Source: Komagataeibacter medellinensis NBRC 3288
GTDB lineage: Bacteria > Pseudomonadota > Alphaproteobacteria > Acetobacterales > Acetobacteraceae
Direction: 5' to 3'
Assembly: GCF_000182745.2 (NCBI RefSeq)
Contig: NC_016027.1
Span: 375,001-439,000 of the forward strand
DNA: 64,000 nucleotides
Positions 1-9,154 of this stretch are shown here, one piece after another. The notes under the pieces are model-generated. The model did no database searches. It had not been told where the DNA came from and worked only from the letters and a program-made list of their open reading frames with translations. Both the position numbers and the translations under genes were made by a program. How positions within the stretch are numbered: the first letter of the stretch is position 1; each line of letters begins with the position of its first letter.

Positions 1-309
1 GAGTTCCAGAACCGCAGCAGTGGCCGCAACATCAGCCAGCGCGGCGGTGATACGGTAACCGAACTGGGGGGAGCGACGCAGAAGGTGGGCTTCACTCCCG
101 ACAATTATATCAATCCCGGCCTCTGGCGTATTCCCTACCACCATCAGGGCCTGTGGGATGTGGTGCAGATGCATTGATTTATGCTACTGGACCCCAGACT
201 GGGCAAGATCGACTTTGATTGGATGATGAAGACCTATACCCGGTTTTACGGTACGGCCACGCAGCTCAACCTGTCGGTCCGGTCCGCCTTTGGTGTGGTG
301 GCTGGTTGA
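1..309 (+). pseudogene. C-terminal remnant of an unidentified protein, interrupted by TGA
   Basis: The window opens inside an open frame that runs 58 codons to a TGA at 175-177. The same frame then continues without another stop for 43 codons to a TGA at 307-309. The second part has an ATG at 181 but no recognisable ribosome-binding site. Both halves look coding (mixed, non-repetitive composition), so a single longer gene cut by a nonsense mutation is the simplest reading; a normal gene end at 177 followed by a chance frame is the alternative. I do not recognise the family, and the N-terminal part lies outside the window. Confidence 0.35.
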
Positions 310-348
310 AATCGAGATCATTGCCGCGCGTGCGCCGGGCAAATAGGT

Positions 349-380
349 CCCCCGTGCCGTAATCCTGTTATGGCAGGGGG
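349..380 (-). terminator. Hairpin downstream of the cytochrome c gene
   Basis: Five C at 349-353 pair with five G at 376-380, and the stem is extended by TGCC/GGCA and TAA/TTA pairs. It starts 15 bases past the stop of the minus-strand cytochrome gene. The T-tract on the minus strand is weak (CTATTT), so this is a plausible but imperfect intrinsic terminator. Confidence 0.4.
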
Positions 381-394
381 GTAGCCCTCTGTTT

Positions 395-853
395 TCAGGG
401 TAGCGGATGCTGGGCGTCTAGCGCCTTGCGCTTTTCTGCCACGGTGGTGGGGGTAAGGGATTCTGTGCGGCCAGCGGCGATATCGACTGCGGTAAACAGG
501 GTGGCATCCGGCCCTGCGGGCAGGCCCGCCACATGGTTCAGGATCGCCGCAATCTGGTCATCGGGCAGGGTCTTGAAGGGGGGCATGAACCCGGCATAGC
601 TGTTGCCCTGCGCGGTGATGGAACCCATGAGCCCGTTCAGGGCCACGGCAATCACGTAGTTCCTGCCTTCGGGCGTTGCGGCAATCTTGCCAATGCGCCC
701 GGCCAGCGGCGGGAACTGCCCCGGCAGGCCCTGTGCATTGCCCTGGTGGCATACACTGCAGTTGGCCTGGAACAGGGCCGGACCATCTGCGGCCAGGGCC
801 GGAGTTGCAAAAAGCGGCAGGCCATACAGTACGGCAGCAAGCATTTTCTTCAT
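395..853 (-). CDS. Monohaem c-type cytochrome, periplasmic
   Basis: This 152-residue protein has a clear Sec signal peptide (MKKMLAAVLYG then ATPALA, cleavage near residue 22). The haem-binding motif CSVCH spans residues 32-36, with His36 as proximal ligand. A Met in an MPPF context at residue 90 is the likely distal ligand, and the following LPDDQIAAILNHV is the usual C-terminal helix of class I cytochromes. The start has a GGGGA ribosome site 8 bases upstream. It should shuttle electrons in the periplasm, for example between a membrane dehydrogenase and an oxidase, but nothing in the neighbourhood names the partner. It appears to be a single-gene unit. Confidence 0.85.
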   Translation of the reverse strand: MKKMLAAVLYGLPLFATPALAADGPALFQANCSVCHQGNAQGLPGQFPPLAGRIGKIAATPEGRNYVIAVALNGLMGSITAQGNSYAGFMPPFKTLPDDQIAAILNHVAGLPAGPDATLFTAVDIAAGRTESLTPTTVAEKRKALDAQHPLP

Positions 854-1103
854 AAATCGTTCCCCATCAATATCTTTTCTAGCAGGCTGGAAAGCCGTTG
901 GCCATTTCCAGCAGCAGTATGCATCATGAAAATACCCCGGCCCTGTCTATGCATGCCCTGTGCAGAGCGGGGAAGGATAGGTCCGTTGGCATGATCGACC
1001 AATCAATTTTCCCGGGAAGAGTGTGTCATGATCGGGCGGAAACGTGCAATGGGGTCATGAACCGGTCCCTTTTCTGCTTTCTCTGCCGTAAGGTATGTGC
1101 AGA
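854..1103. other. Intergenic, no gene seen
   Basis: The stretch between the cytochrome start and the hairpin at 1104 holds only short frames without ribosome sites or recognisable protein. It must contain the promoter of the cytochrome gene on the minus strand, but I see no convincing -35/-10 pair. Confidence 0.4.
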
Positions 1104-1136
1104 ACATAAAAAAACGTCCCGCCAGCAGGCGGGACG
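1104..1136 (-). terminator. Intrinsic terminator of the 1256-1588 gene
   Basis: A 9-bp perfect stem (CGTCCCGCC at 1115-1123 with GGCGGGACG at 1128-1136, loop AGCA) is followed on the minus strand by a run of seven T. It lies about 120 bases downstream of the minus-strand gene that ends at 1256. Confidence 0.8.
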
Positions 1137-1255
1137 CCAAGTTTAGGGATTGGGAGACGTTGTGGTGTCACGAGATCCACATCCCATTAACTCCACCCGT
1201 GGATAATAGTTTTATTAAAATCGGATTAATCGAAAAAAACTGTCACCCTATGGGG

Positions 1256-1588
1256 TCAGGCACCATGCAGTAGGATCTGGCGCTGGACAAAAGGCAGCAT
1301 GACCATGATGCTCAGAAGCCCCAGTACAATGGTCATCCCTGCAAAGGTTGCCATGTGATGAGGATAGTCTTCCGTATACAGCAGGTCGCATACCCGGAAT
1401 ATCACGGCCTCGATCGCAAGACTGATCCCGATCGCGGGTTGGTGGAACAATGGACCTGCCAGCCACCATGCCATGGCACATAATAAGGTCATCACGGCGC
1501 TCGATCGTATCAGGAAAAAAAGGGCGCGTGCATGACTGCCTGACGTAAAGGGGATTGCGTATTCGCACCCTGCAGAAGGCAGGGACAT
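1256..1588 (-). CDS. Small integral membrane protein, function unknown
   Basis: The frame gives 110 residues. From about residue 25 it is strongly hydrophobic, with three likely membrane segments (around 25-48, 50-68 and 80-103). The first 23 residues are polar and may not be translated; Met33 (MTLLCAMAWW) is an alternative start, but it falls inside the first hydrophobic segment, so the long start is kept. I recognise no family; a PACE-type two-segment efflux protein came to mind, but the expected motif is not evident. A terminator lies downstream at 1104-1136, so this is probably its own transcript. Confidence 0.45.
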   Translation of the reverse strand: MSLPSAGCEYAIPFTSGSHARALFFLIRSSAVMTLLCAMAWWLAGPLFHQPAIGISLAIEAVIFRVCDLLYTEDYPHHMATFAGMTIVLGLLSIMVMLPFVQRQILLHGA

Positions 1589-1668
1589 TCGTGCCCCTGC
1601 TGGCCTGCAGGGTGGGCCTGCGTGTTGTCCGCGGGTTAGCCTGTGCGCCCGTGGGTCATCATCAGGTC

Positions 1669-2025
1669 TTATTGTGCAGCGGCGGGCGCGGCCTGCGCAG
1701 GCGTTGTGGTATCGGCTGTCATCTTGCCCGGCGTTGTGGAATGCTCGACATCATAAGCGGTTGCTTTCTGGATGTAGGTGCCCTTGGAGCCGGGGTGCTC
1801 CTGATCATACAGCGCGGCCTTGGCCTTGGCTTCCTTGCGGTATTCGTGGCGTTTGTACATGCCGGTAATACAGCCTGCCGCGGCACCAAGCATGGTGTGC
1901 TGGCCTGCAACATGGCCGCCCACGGCACCCACGGCACCGTATTTGAGGCAGCCACCGGGTTCGGCGCTGGCAGCGGTTGCACAGGTGATGGAGGCTACAG
2001 CCGCCAGCAGGGCTATCTTGCGCAT
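1669..2025 (-). CDS. Secreted glycine-rich small protein, function unknown
   Basis: The protein has 118 residues and a good Sec signal peptide (MRKIALLAAVASITCATAASA, cleavage after residue 21). The mature part begins with two cysteines and a GAVGAVGGHVAGQH stretch with small residues spaced like a glycine-zipper segment, followed by a charged region (KRHEYRKEAKAKA) and an Ala/Pro/Thr-rich tail. A ribosome site AGGAA lies 8 bases before the ATG. Glycine-zipper proteins often insert in or sit against the outer membrane; that role is only inferred. It lies upstream of, and on the same strand as, the 1256-1588 gene, about 80 bases apart. Confidence 0.6.
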   Translation of the reverse strand: MRKIALLAAVASITCATAASAEPGGCLKYGAVGAVGGHVAGQHTMLGAAAGCITGMYKRHEYRKEAKAKAALYDQEHPGSKGTYIQKATAYDVEHSTTPGKMTADTTTPAQAAPAAAQ

Positions 2026-2090
2026 CTGGTCATTCCTTTTGCGGATAAATGAAGTCAGGTTTCAAGGAATATCCGATGGGACATACTTTG

Positions 2091-4091
2091 TCACCTTCCC
2101 GCGATCGCCGTATCCGTTTTTTCGTGCTGGCTGACCGCGATGATGCGCAGGCAGGCCACAACTTCGCTCAGTAGCGCATGGTCTGCCCCGCTGGGGTGGC
2201 GGGTCTGCTCATAGCGAGCCCAGGCCAGTACATGTGTTACGGCGGGCGTGGCCTGTCCCTTATGCCAGCGCGCCAGGAAAAGGGCCACGACACGCCGCGT
2301 GCGCGGTGGCAATGAGCCTGAGCGCAGCAGGTCGCGCAGGCGGATGATGTATATGCCCACCGTCATGTCGGAAATCTGCTGTGTCAGACAGGCGCTGAGT
2401 ACTGGCGCGGGCAAGGCTGCCGCATGGAAGAGAATACGCACAAGGCTTGCCGCACAGCCCGATAGCCATGCCGGTGCATCCGTAAGCGCCTGGGGGCGGG
2501 CAAGGTTGCGCAGGCGCTGGCCAATCCATGCCATGGTACGGCGTATATGTACGTCCAGCCGAAAGGGAATCACCACCCGATAGGTCAGCAGGACAAAAAC
2601 GATGCTGCCCAGAAACGCCAGTGTGTTGTTGAGGAACCCGACCTCATCAAACCGACCCATGTTCATCGGCCCGATCAGCACCGGCAGGAACATGTTGAAC
2701 GAAAAGGCATAGCCTGCCAGTTCGGGCCTGCGTGCGGCAAGGCCGCCCACGGTCATGGGTATGATCAGGGCAAGGAGCAGGATCTCGGGCGCGGTAATGG
2801 CCGGTATGACCCACAATGCCAGCACGGCGGCGGTTGCCGCGCACCATAACCCGCCCTTGAGGAAGGGCGTGGTGGCTACCAGCGGGTTTTCGCGTGTGGC
2901 CATCAGGCCATAGATGAGTGCCACGAACGAGATGAAGGCAGACCCGTGGTGCCACGCCGTAACTTCCCACAGCCACCATGCTCCCATTATGGCGGCGGCG
3001 GAGCGGATACCGTTGTTCAGGGCTTCACGCACATGGCGGCGTGATGTCAGACTGAAGCGGAACCGGTCGCCATGGGGCGCTGTGGCGCAGGCCGTCATTT
3101 CACGCATGACAAGCCGCATTTCGCCCAGCAGGGCAGTGGTGATGGGCTGCCATTCCTTCCCCCCCGCAGGGTCCGGCATCGCATCGTGTTCAAGCCATGC
3201 CGCAAGCACGTGCCCAGGCACCTGCTCTTCATGCCCGGATGGAAGCTGCATGGGAGGACGAAGGATCTGGAGCGCACGCGCATGCGCCAGCATGACCAGC
3301 ATGCCCGCCAGCGCCCGGCGCGCGTGGTCGCCCACATGGTTGCGCGGTCCCAGTTCCAGAGCGCTGAATTCGATCTGCCCGCTGAAGGCCACGATCCGCC
3401 TGAGTAACGCGCTGGTCAGCGCCTGCTGTTCCGCTCCCGCCGCTGTGCACAACTGATGGGTGATGGTGTTGCAGGTGGCCTGAAAGGTCTCATCCAGGCG
3501 CGCCAGCAGTGCTGTGCGCGCATGTTCCACGATACGCGGCATGAACACCACAGCCAGCACTGCCTCGCACAGCACACCCAGTATGATGTAGCTGCTGCGG
3601 GCAACGCTGACGGCAAAGACATCATCGGGCTGGGTAATTGCGCCCGTGGCGATGATGGCTGAAGTAAAACCCGTAAGCACAAGCCCGTAGGCCCGGTACT
3701 GGTCCAGAAGGGTGGCTAGCGCGCAGCACAGCCCGATCCACAGGGCAAGAACGCAGAAAAACAGCCCCGGTGCCTGCGGAAAGGCCGCCATAAGGGTTAT
3801 GGCCGCAACGCCGCCCACCAGCGTGCCCACGATCCGCCACCGCGCCTTGGACAGGCTTTCCCCGCGTGAGGACTGGGCCACGACCCAGACCGTAAGCGGC
3901 GCCCATTGCGGGCTGTCCAGTTCCATCCACATGGCGATAAGGAGCGAGATGATGGCGGCCAGTGACGTGCGGAGAGCAAATGCCAGATCGGGCAGGGAAG
4001 GCGAATAGACCCATGAAAACCGCCGAACCAGGTGCCGCAGGCCGGTTGCGGGCTGTCCGAGCAGGGGAAATGCTGCGCCCTGTCCCCCCAT
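2091..4091 (-). CDS. FUSC-family inner-membrane transporter (aromatic acid exporter type)
   Basis: The product of about 666 residues has the FUSC/AaeB layout: an N-terminal cluster of membrane helices (AFALRTSLAAIISLLIAMWMELDSP and QWAPLTVWVVAQ are typical of helix 1-2), a long cytoplasmic middle domain, and a second hydrophobic cluster (ISFVALIYGLMATRENP onward) followed by a C-terminal soluble tail. Family members export p-hydroxybenzoate-like acids or fusaric acid, usually with a membrane-fusion partner; no partner gene is adjacent. The open frame extends to 4184, but an ATG at 4091 with AGGA seven bases upstream precedes the conserved region more sensibly than the proline-rich extension. 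Substrate is unknown. Confidence 0.8.
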   Translation of the reverse strand: MGGQGAAFPLLGQPATGLRHLVRRFSWVYSPSLPDLAFALRTSLAAIISLLIAMWMELDSPQWAPLTVWVVAQSSRGESLSKARWRIVGTLVGGVAAITLMAAFPQAPGLFFCVLALWIGLCCALATLLDQYRAYGLVLTGFTSAIIATGAITQPDDVFAVSVARSSYIILGVLCEAVLAVVFMPRIVEHARTALLARLDETFQATCNTITHQLCTAAGAEQQALTSALLRRIVAFSGQIEFSALELGPRNHVGDHARRALAGMLVMLAHARALQILRPPMQLPSGHEEQVPGHVLAAWLEHDAMPDPAGGKEWQPITTALLGEMRLVMREMTACATAPHGDRFRFSLTSRRHVREALNNGIRSAAAIMGAWWLWEVTAWHHGSAFISFVALIYGLMATRENPLVATTPFLKGGLWCAATAAVLALWVIPAITAPEILLLALIIPMTVGGLAARRPELAGYAFSFNMFLPVLIGPMNMGRFDEVGFLNNTLAFLGSIVFVLLTYRVVIPFRLDVHIRRTMAWIGQRLRNLARPQALTDAPAWLSGCAASLVRILFHAAALPAPVLSACLTQQISDMTVGIYIIRLRDLLRSGSLPPRTRRVVALFLARWHKGQATPAVTHVLAWARYEQTRHPSGADHALLSEVVACLRIIAVSQHEKTDTAIAGR

Positions 4092-4208
4092 TGTCCTGTG
4101 CCCCTGTATCGTATTCTGGTTCCATTTCCCCCGACCGGGCGAGAGATGCGCGCACCATGGGGGGCGAATGGTGCAGGGGTCCAATCGTTTGTCATGATGT
4201 GTTGATAA

Positions 4209-5148
4209 ATGGCGTTTATGATGGATATGTTACGCGCTGTCTGGCAGCCCGTAACCAGCAACGCGCGCCTCACCATGCCGATGCTGGCTCGCGAAAGCCG
4301 GTTTGATTTGGTTATGCTTGGTACATCCACGAGTTGCCTGATGCAGCCTGCCGTGCTGGATGGCCCGTTTGGGATACATTTTCTCAACATGACCATGAAC
4401 AATGCTCAACCCCATGAACAGTATCGACTGTTGCAGGAATTCGTCCGCCATCATCCCGACCCCAGGGTTATGATGGTGGCTATCGATCAATCATGGTGTC
4501 GTTGAACAGGAAGCCCTAGCCTGAGTAGATCTATCAGGACACTCCGTGGGGTAGGCTACCTGCATATGGCCAACCTGTATGCACTGTAGGAAGCAGCCAA
4601 TGAATTCATGCTCCAGCTTGGTTTGCGATATGCCTATTATGGTGAGAATGGCTATACGAATTTCGTGGGGGATGATCGTCTCTATACCCGCGCACGCGCT
4701 GACCAGGCATTTGCCGCATGGCCCTCCGAGCACATGCGGCCCCCGCCAGAACGGGTTGAGCCGGCCCCCGCTATGCGGAATACCTGTTCCTTGTTCTCCA
4801 TGCCGTGCCAGAAACGACATTGCCCATCCTGTGGTTTCTCCCCGTTCAGGCGACCCAGCATAACCCACAGGGGGTATGTATGACAGCATGGTTGCGGCCT
4901 GCCACCATTACGTACTGTCTGCTGCGGCAGCTACGGCCAACACGCTGGTACTGGATTTTGACATTCCCGGTCCGATTGTAAATGACCGTGACCTGTTCTG
5001 GGCTCCCATCCATTACTGGTTGATGACAGCCGACTGTATCATACATGATATTATTGCTGCGCTGTCGGATAGTATCCATGTATTGCCCGATTACAGGGTC
5101 ATCTCGCATCGGTTCATGCGGCAGGTGGCATCTGAAGAAGGAAAATAA
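4209..5148 (+). pseudogene. Decayed SGNH-hydrolase-like (AlgX/DltD-type) envelope protein gene
   Basis: The first 98 codons contain the blade typical of these proteins (FDLVMLGTSTSCLMQP, then LNMTMNNAQPHEQYRLLQEF). The frame is closed by TGA at 4503-4505. Coding resemblance resumes in the same frame at about 4560 (YAL, TAG, EAANEF, RYAYYGENGY) and switches frame near 4876, where the C-terminal block FWAPIHYWLMTADCIIHDI matches the usual 'HYR...va..I' end. At least two stops and one frameshift separate the pieces, so no intact product is possible. Intact relatives act on extracellular polysaccharide O-acylation or sit beside such genes. The family assignment is from motif resemblance only. Confidence 0.6.
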
Positions 5149-5365
5149 AGCTTGTTAACCGTATGATACAAACCAGTCGATAGCGCCTGCATGGGGGCAC
5201 CCTGCCGCCCTCAAGGTCAGGCAGAGGTAATATGTCCCATGCCGCGCGTATCAGATGCGGGAGAATGGCATGCATGGTCGTGGCGCTGCCATGATGTATC
5301 TGGTGAACAGGGCTTTCTTCCACTTGCGTGAAATGGACGCCCTGCCGGTGCACGGGATCAAACAG

Positions 5366-7051
5366 CTAGAATGTTATATTGCTGTGCAGGCCAAAGATCG
5401 CTTCGTCACCCACACGGCGCAGACCGGTCCAGTCGGGCGTTCCGCCCGAAGGGTGCCAGACGTACTGGAAGTCAGGCTGCATCACCATCCACGGCGTGAC
5501 CTGAGCCTGATAGGTCAGTTCCAGGTGGTTTTCATTGCCCTGCACAAGCGTCTGCCTGTCTCGATCAAATTGCCGCAGGCCAGAACTGGCGCGACCGATG
5601 CCCCAGCCCAGACCGATCGTATCGTTGTTACGCCCCCTGAACGGCGCCTTCAGGTTCAGTCCTGCGTCAATGGCGAAGCTGATCTGGTTACGATCGCCGC
5701 CATTACCGGTGGCGCGCACGAACACACCCACCGAGCGGGCGGATGTTAACGAGGGCCGCCAGATCATCTGGTCAATGATGCCGTAGACCATCCAGTTACC
5801 CCGGTCCCAGCGCGGGGTCAGGTCGCTTTCGGTGCTGGCGGGATTGACCGAGGCCGCACCCAGTGAGCCACCATTGCGGTTGTAGCGGTAGTCGGCGAAC
5901 TTCGCGGTATCATAGAACCCGCCCAGCTTGTACACGCCCGGCAGGCCGGGGTTCTTGGTCACGTTGGACATGTCGGCAGGCTGGGGGTTGAGCGCGTATT
6001 GCAGTTCGGTCATCAGCAGCGCCCCGGTGTTCATGTTGAAATTGGTACCGTTGGTGCCATCATAGGTCTGGCTGGTGGGGTCGGAATTGTAACCGCTGAG
6101 TGACCCGGTGGCCTGCTGGATGGGGGTGGAATTGTAACGGTTGCCCGGCGGGTTGTCGTCCGCTGCCGCAAACATGAAGGTGAACTTCTCGCTGGGCCGG
6201 TAGCGGATACGGATGGCGGGGGATGACAGCGGCCAGGACGGGCCGCCGCCATACAGGTTGACCGATGGCGCCATGGGCCAGCCGAAATTGGCGTTGAGGT
6301 AAAGCGAGGCGTAATCGCTGATCAGGAATTCGGTATCGAGATCCTGCTGCCCCACCTTTACATCCAGCTTGCCGCCAAGGAAGGACTGCTGGTACCACAG
6401 TTCGAACAGGCGGGTGGAGTGGTCGGCCTCGAACCCACTTATGGGGTTGAAGTTGGCCAGGTGGTCCTGCGAGATCGAGCGCCCGTGTATCTGCAGGGCG
6501 CTGACATTGAACAGGCCACCCTTCAGCCCGAACAGCTTTTCGGTATCGACGGTAAGTGTTGGCATGGTCACGCCATCATAGGACGGGCCGGTACCCGAGC
6601 CTGCCGCGCCATCATTACCCGAAGCCGAACCGCCAGTGCCGTTGCCCCACAGTTCATCGACTTCCTGGATGTCAAAACTGATGCCATGCCTGTACAGCCA
6701 TGGCCGCGCGCCCCACATGTTGCCCAGCAGGTTGCCGCTGGTGTCCAGCCTGTCGCCATCATCGGCGGCGGCTTCGTGTGCTTTCTGCGCATCAGCCTGC
6801 GCGCGTTCGGAATCCCGCACGGTGGCGGGGTCGATCTGCTGGATCAGCGGTGTGGAATTGCCAAGGCGGGCGCGGTCTTCCTCGATCTGGGTCTGGGCCA
6901 GGCCTGTTGCTGGAAATACCAGCCCCATGCCCAGCACACAGTATGCGGCCCGCAGGCAGCGACGATGCAGTGCTGTGTGAGGAGATGGGCAGGGTTGAAC
7001 GAAAAAACTGGATCCGGTCAACATGCGTTTTGTGAAAATGAGGTCAGGCAT
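5366..7051 (-). CDS. OprB-family carbohydrate-selective outer-membrane porin
   Basis: The 561-residue product carries a long signal region ending near ATGLAQ (about residue 53). It then shows OprB hallmarks: GNMWGARPWLYRHGISFDIQEVDELWGN near the mature start, a run of amphipathic beta strands with aromatic girdles, and a C-terminal strand ending in Phe (FGLHSNITF). OprB proteins are 16-stranded barrels that let glucose and other sugars cross the outer membrane toward periplasmic dehydrogenases, which fits an acetic acid bacterium. A coiled, Ala/Gln/Asp-rich segment (about residues 75-105) precedes the barrel and may bind peptidoglycan or form a periplasmic plug. The start at 7051 is accepted, with Met10 as alternative. 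A Fur-like site is present just upstream. Confidence 0.88.
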   Translation of the reverse strand: MPDLIFTKRMLTGSSFFVQPCPSPHTALHRRCLRAAYCVLGMGLVFPATGLAQTQIEEDRARLGNSTPLIQQIDPATVRDSERAQADAQKAHEAAADDGDRLDTSGNLLGNMWGARPWLYRHGISFDIQEVDELWGNGTGGSASGNDGAAGSGTGPSYDGVTMPTLTVDTEKLFGLKGGLFNVSALQIHGRSISQDHLANFNPISGFEADHSTRLFELWYQQSFLGGKLDVKVGQQDLDTEFLISDYASLYLNANFGWPMAPSVNLYGGGPSWPLSSPAIRIRYRPSEKFTFMFAAADDNPPGNRYNSTPIQQATGSLSGYNSDPTSQTYDGTNGTNFNMNTGALLMTELQYALNPQPADMSNVTKNPGLPGVYKLGGFYDTAKFADYRYNRNGGSLGAASVNPASTESDLTPRWDRGNWMVYGIIDQMIWRPSLTSARSVGVFVRATGNGGDRNQISFAIDAGLNLKAPFRGRNNDTIGLGWGIGRASSGLRQFDRDRQTLVQGNENHLELTYQAQVTPWMVMQPDFQYVWHPSGGTPDWTGLRRVGDEAIFGLHSNITF

Positions 7052-7076
7052 CAGATCCGTCCGTGATTAAAGTGTA

Positions 7077-7097
7077 ACTAATAATCACTCTCAATTG
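7077..7097 (-). promoter_or_regulatory. Possible Fur-box-like site upstream of the OprB porin
   Basis: Read on the minus strand, the core TGAGAGTGATTATTAGT resembles the common Fur-site form TGAGAATGATTATCAAT at about 14 of 17 positions by eye. It sits about 26 bases before the porin start. The match is imperfect and the palindrome is weak, unlike the clear site at 7874-7892. Confidence 0.3.
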
Positions 7098-7307
7098 CAT
7101 CTGCTTCGGAAGCCCGTCAATCATTCTTGCCATGCTTATATATCTACCCTGATACAATATAATAGAATGTTTTAAGCATGTCTTTTTGGTTGTATAATAA
7201 GAAGTATATACCTAAAAAATCTTGATTTTCCTGGCAGAAAACAGGCTGGAAAGGCTCGCGCAGGGTGTGCATGCCGGATATCGAGCATATGCACACCCTT
7301 TTGCCAT

Positions 7308-7826
7308 TCAGCGCAGGAAGACCTTGGGCACACCTTCACTGTTTAGGCATGACATTACCATCACGCCAGTCCACAGGCAGAGCGAGAGGCAGGCTCCGAT
7401 CCGCCCATGCAAGGAGGGGGTGTTACAACCTCGCAATACGGACAGGTAAACCGAGCGATGGCACCACCAGGCATTGAGCATGGCCAGTGTGATCAGTAGC
7501 AGCTTTGGGGTAAGATAGGCCCGGCTGCCAATATGCACCGGATCATAAAAGAACAGTATCACGCCAGTAACCATGGCAATGGCCAGGTTGATATGCAGCG
7601 GTTGCACCATAAGCTGGGCGGCGGGGGCAAGCTTGCCAGCCATGCGCCGGCTGAGGATACCGAAATCAAACAGCATATCCATGCCGAAAAACAGAGCCAT
7701 GCTGATGATATGGACAATGCGGATAAGATAATGCACCGGCTGTAGCCAGAAATGCAGCATACGACTATCCATCGCGGTAAGCAGGGCATAGGGCAGTCGC
7801 ATGAAGGCAAAGGGGTGGCTGATCAT
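7308..7826 (-). CDS. Integral membrane protein of a Fur-controlled divergent pair
   Basis: The product of 172 residues has about four hydrophobic segments (around 25-55, 72-100, 110-125 and 145-165), several His residues in or beside them (MLHFW, PVHYLIRIVHI, PLHIN) and a C-terminal GVMVMSCLNSEGVPKVFLR. The His placement is reminiscent of DUF6644/cytochrome-b-like small membrane proteins and could ligate haem or metal, but I cannot confirm a family. It is transcribed away from the P19-type iron protein gene, with a perfect Fur box between them, so it most likely serves iron acquisition or ferric reduction at low iron. Confidence 0.65.
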   Translation of the reverse strand: MISHPFAFMRLPYALLTAMDSRMLHFWLQPVHYLIRIVHIISMALFFGMDMLFDFGILSRRMAGKLAPAAQLMVQPLHINLAIAMVTGVILFFYDPVHIGSRAYLTPKLLLITLAMLNAWWCHRSVYLSVLRGCNTPSLHGRIGACLSLCLWTGVMVMSCLNSEGVPKVFLR

Positions 7827-7873
7827 GACAGGCAGTCTCCGTTACGTCGGACAGAGACATACCATCTGTTGAC

Positions 7874-7892
7874 AATGATAACAATTATCATT
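7874..7892. promoter_or_regulatory. Fur box in the divergent promoter
   Basis: AATGATAA and TTATCATT form perfect 8-bp inverted arms around a 3-base spacer, matching the classical Fur 19-mer pattern. A TTGACA hexamer (7869-7874) overlaps its left edge, so bound Fur would block a plus-strand promoter. It lies 48 bases from the minus-strand gene start and 119 bases from the plus-strand start. This is the best regulatory site in the window. Confidence 0.85.
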
Positions 7893-8010
7893 AACAGGCT
7901 TAACGGAACCAGCCGGATGGGAAGCTGTTACCGAGGCCATGGTGTTACTGTAAACAGAAATAAAAATGGATGCCCTGGCCCCGGCGCATAGAAATATGGA
8001 AACATTCAAT

Positions 8011-8538
8011 ATGAATAAAAAGCATATCGTTCTGGCTTTTCTGACAGCGGCGCTACCCGCTGGCGTAACGGCGGCCCAGGCGCGCGAATACCCGATAGGT
8101 GGTCCCGTTCAGGCCCATGATATGGAAATCGCTTCGAGTTACCTGACGGATATCATGGTCATGCCCATGCCTGCCGGTATGATCGACAATACAAAACCTG
8201 ATACCATCCATCTTGAAACCGATGTTCATGCCACCGCAGACAATGTATGGGGTTACCCCGATGGGGCATGGGTGCCCTACCTTGATATCGGTTATGTACT
8301 GACCAAGGATGGCACGCCGTGGAAAGCTGAAGGCAAGATGCATTTCATGACGGCCAAGGATGGCCCGCATTATGCCGATAACGTAAAAATGGACGGAGCC
8401 GGCCGTTATACGGTCGTGCTGACCTATTCCTCGCCTGAGCAGAATGGCTTTCTGCATCATGTGGACAAGGAGACGGGTACGCCGGGTTTCTGGCAGCCGT
8501 TTAGCGAAAAGTTCAACTTCGCCTATCCGCAGAAGTGA
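8011..8538 (+). CDS. P19/Tp34-type periplasmic iron-transport protein
   Basis: The 175-residue product begins with a Sec signal peptide (MNKKHIVLAFLTAALPAGVTAAQA, split here as MNKKHIVLAF plus LTAALPAGVTAAQA). The mature domain shows P19 family features: a Met-rich stretch (DIMVMPMPAGMID), HLETDVHAT with His residues for metal, WVPYLDIGYVLTKDG, MHFMTAKDGPHYADNVKM and GRYTVVLTY. Family members are dimeric periplasmic proteins that bind Fe and Cu and work with Ftr1-type or other inner-membrane partners. No Ftr1 is present; the divergent membrane protein may substitute. GGAA lies 9 bases before this ATG. The open frame extends upstream to 7966, but that extension lacks a ribosome site and would bury the signal peptide. 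Confidence 0.85.
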   Translation: MNKKHIVLAFLTAALPAGVTAAQAREYPIGGPVQAHDMEIASSYLTDIMVMPMPAGMIDNTKPDTIHLETDVHATADNVWGYPDGAWVPYLDIGYVLTKDGTPWKAEGKMHFMTAKDGPHYADNVKMDGAGRYTVVLTYSSPEQNGFLHHVDKETGTPGFWQPFSEKFNFAYPQK

Positions 8539-9150
8539 TTTCCCGACACGGAGCATGAAGACATGGGTGCCGCCATGTTACGCTTTTCTGGCGCAACGTG
8601 GCGGCGCAGACGGCATATCTGCCACATCATGATGGTGGTGGCGGTTGGTCTGCAATCCCAGTCTTTGTAGCAGGGTATTTTATCTGGCCCTGCCATAAGG
8701 TCTGGCGGATACAAGCAGGCTGGAACCTATGTCCTACCTGCTTTCTTGATCCTGCCATCATGGTGTTGCCCGGCCATGGATCGTATGTAAGCAGATACTG
8801 CAAAACCCGTATGGGTATGAAAAAGAGCACTGGATCGTGAACTGAAAGCGGTTAGTTTTTTCGGCTTCCTGCCTTCCCGACCATTTGACCCTTCAGGCTA
8901 CGGTCCTGCCGGCCGCCTGCATTCACGATGTTCCCCGGTAACGTCAATTACCACGGAAAATCTGGTGTCTGGTTATCTGGACCACAAGTAAACGCATTCA
9001 TCCCCTGTTCGATAATGAAGGGCTGACAGCACCGGATTTTGATGGTGTGTCAGTATATTCTTATATTAAAGCAGACTGTTGACGGGTTTCTCCCGCCAGT
9101 AACCCGATTCTGGTTGGTATTGTTATAACGTCGTCCCGGAATGGTGCGGT
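8539..9150. other. Intergenic, no gene supported
   Basis: A short ATG frame at 8563-8670 (35 codons, GGAG upstream) directly follows the iron-protein gene but ends at TAG and has no recognisable family; it could be the stub of a lost operon partner. The rest contains only short frames with stops in all phases. Confidence 0.35.
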
Positions 9151-9154
9151 AATG

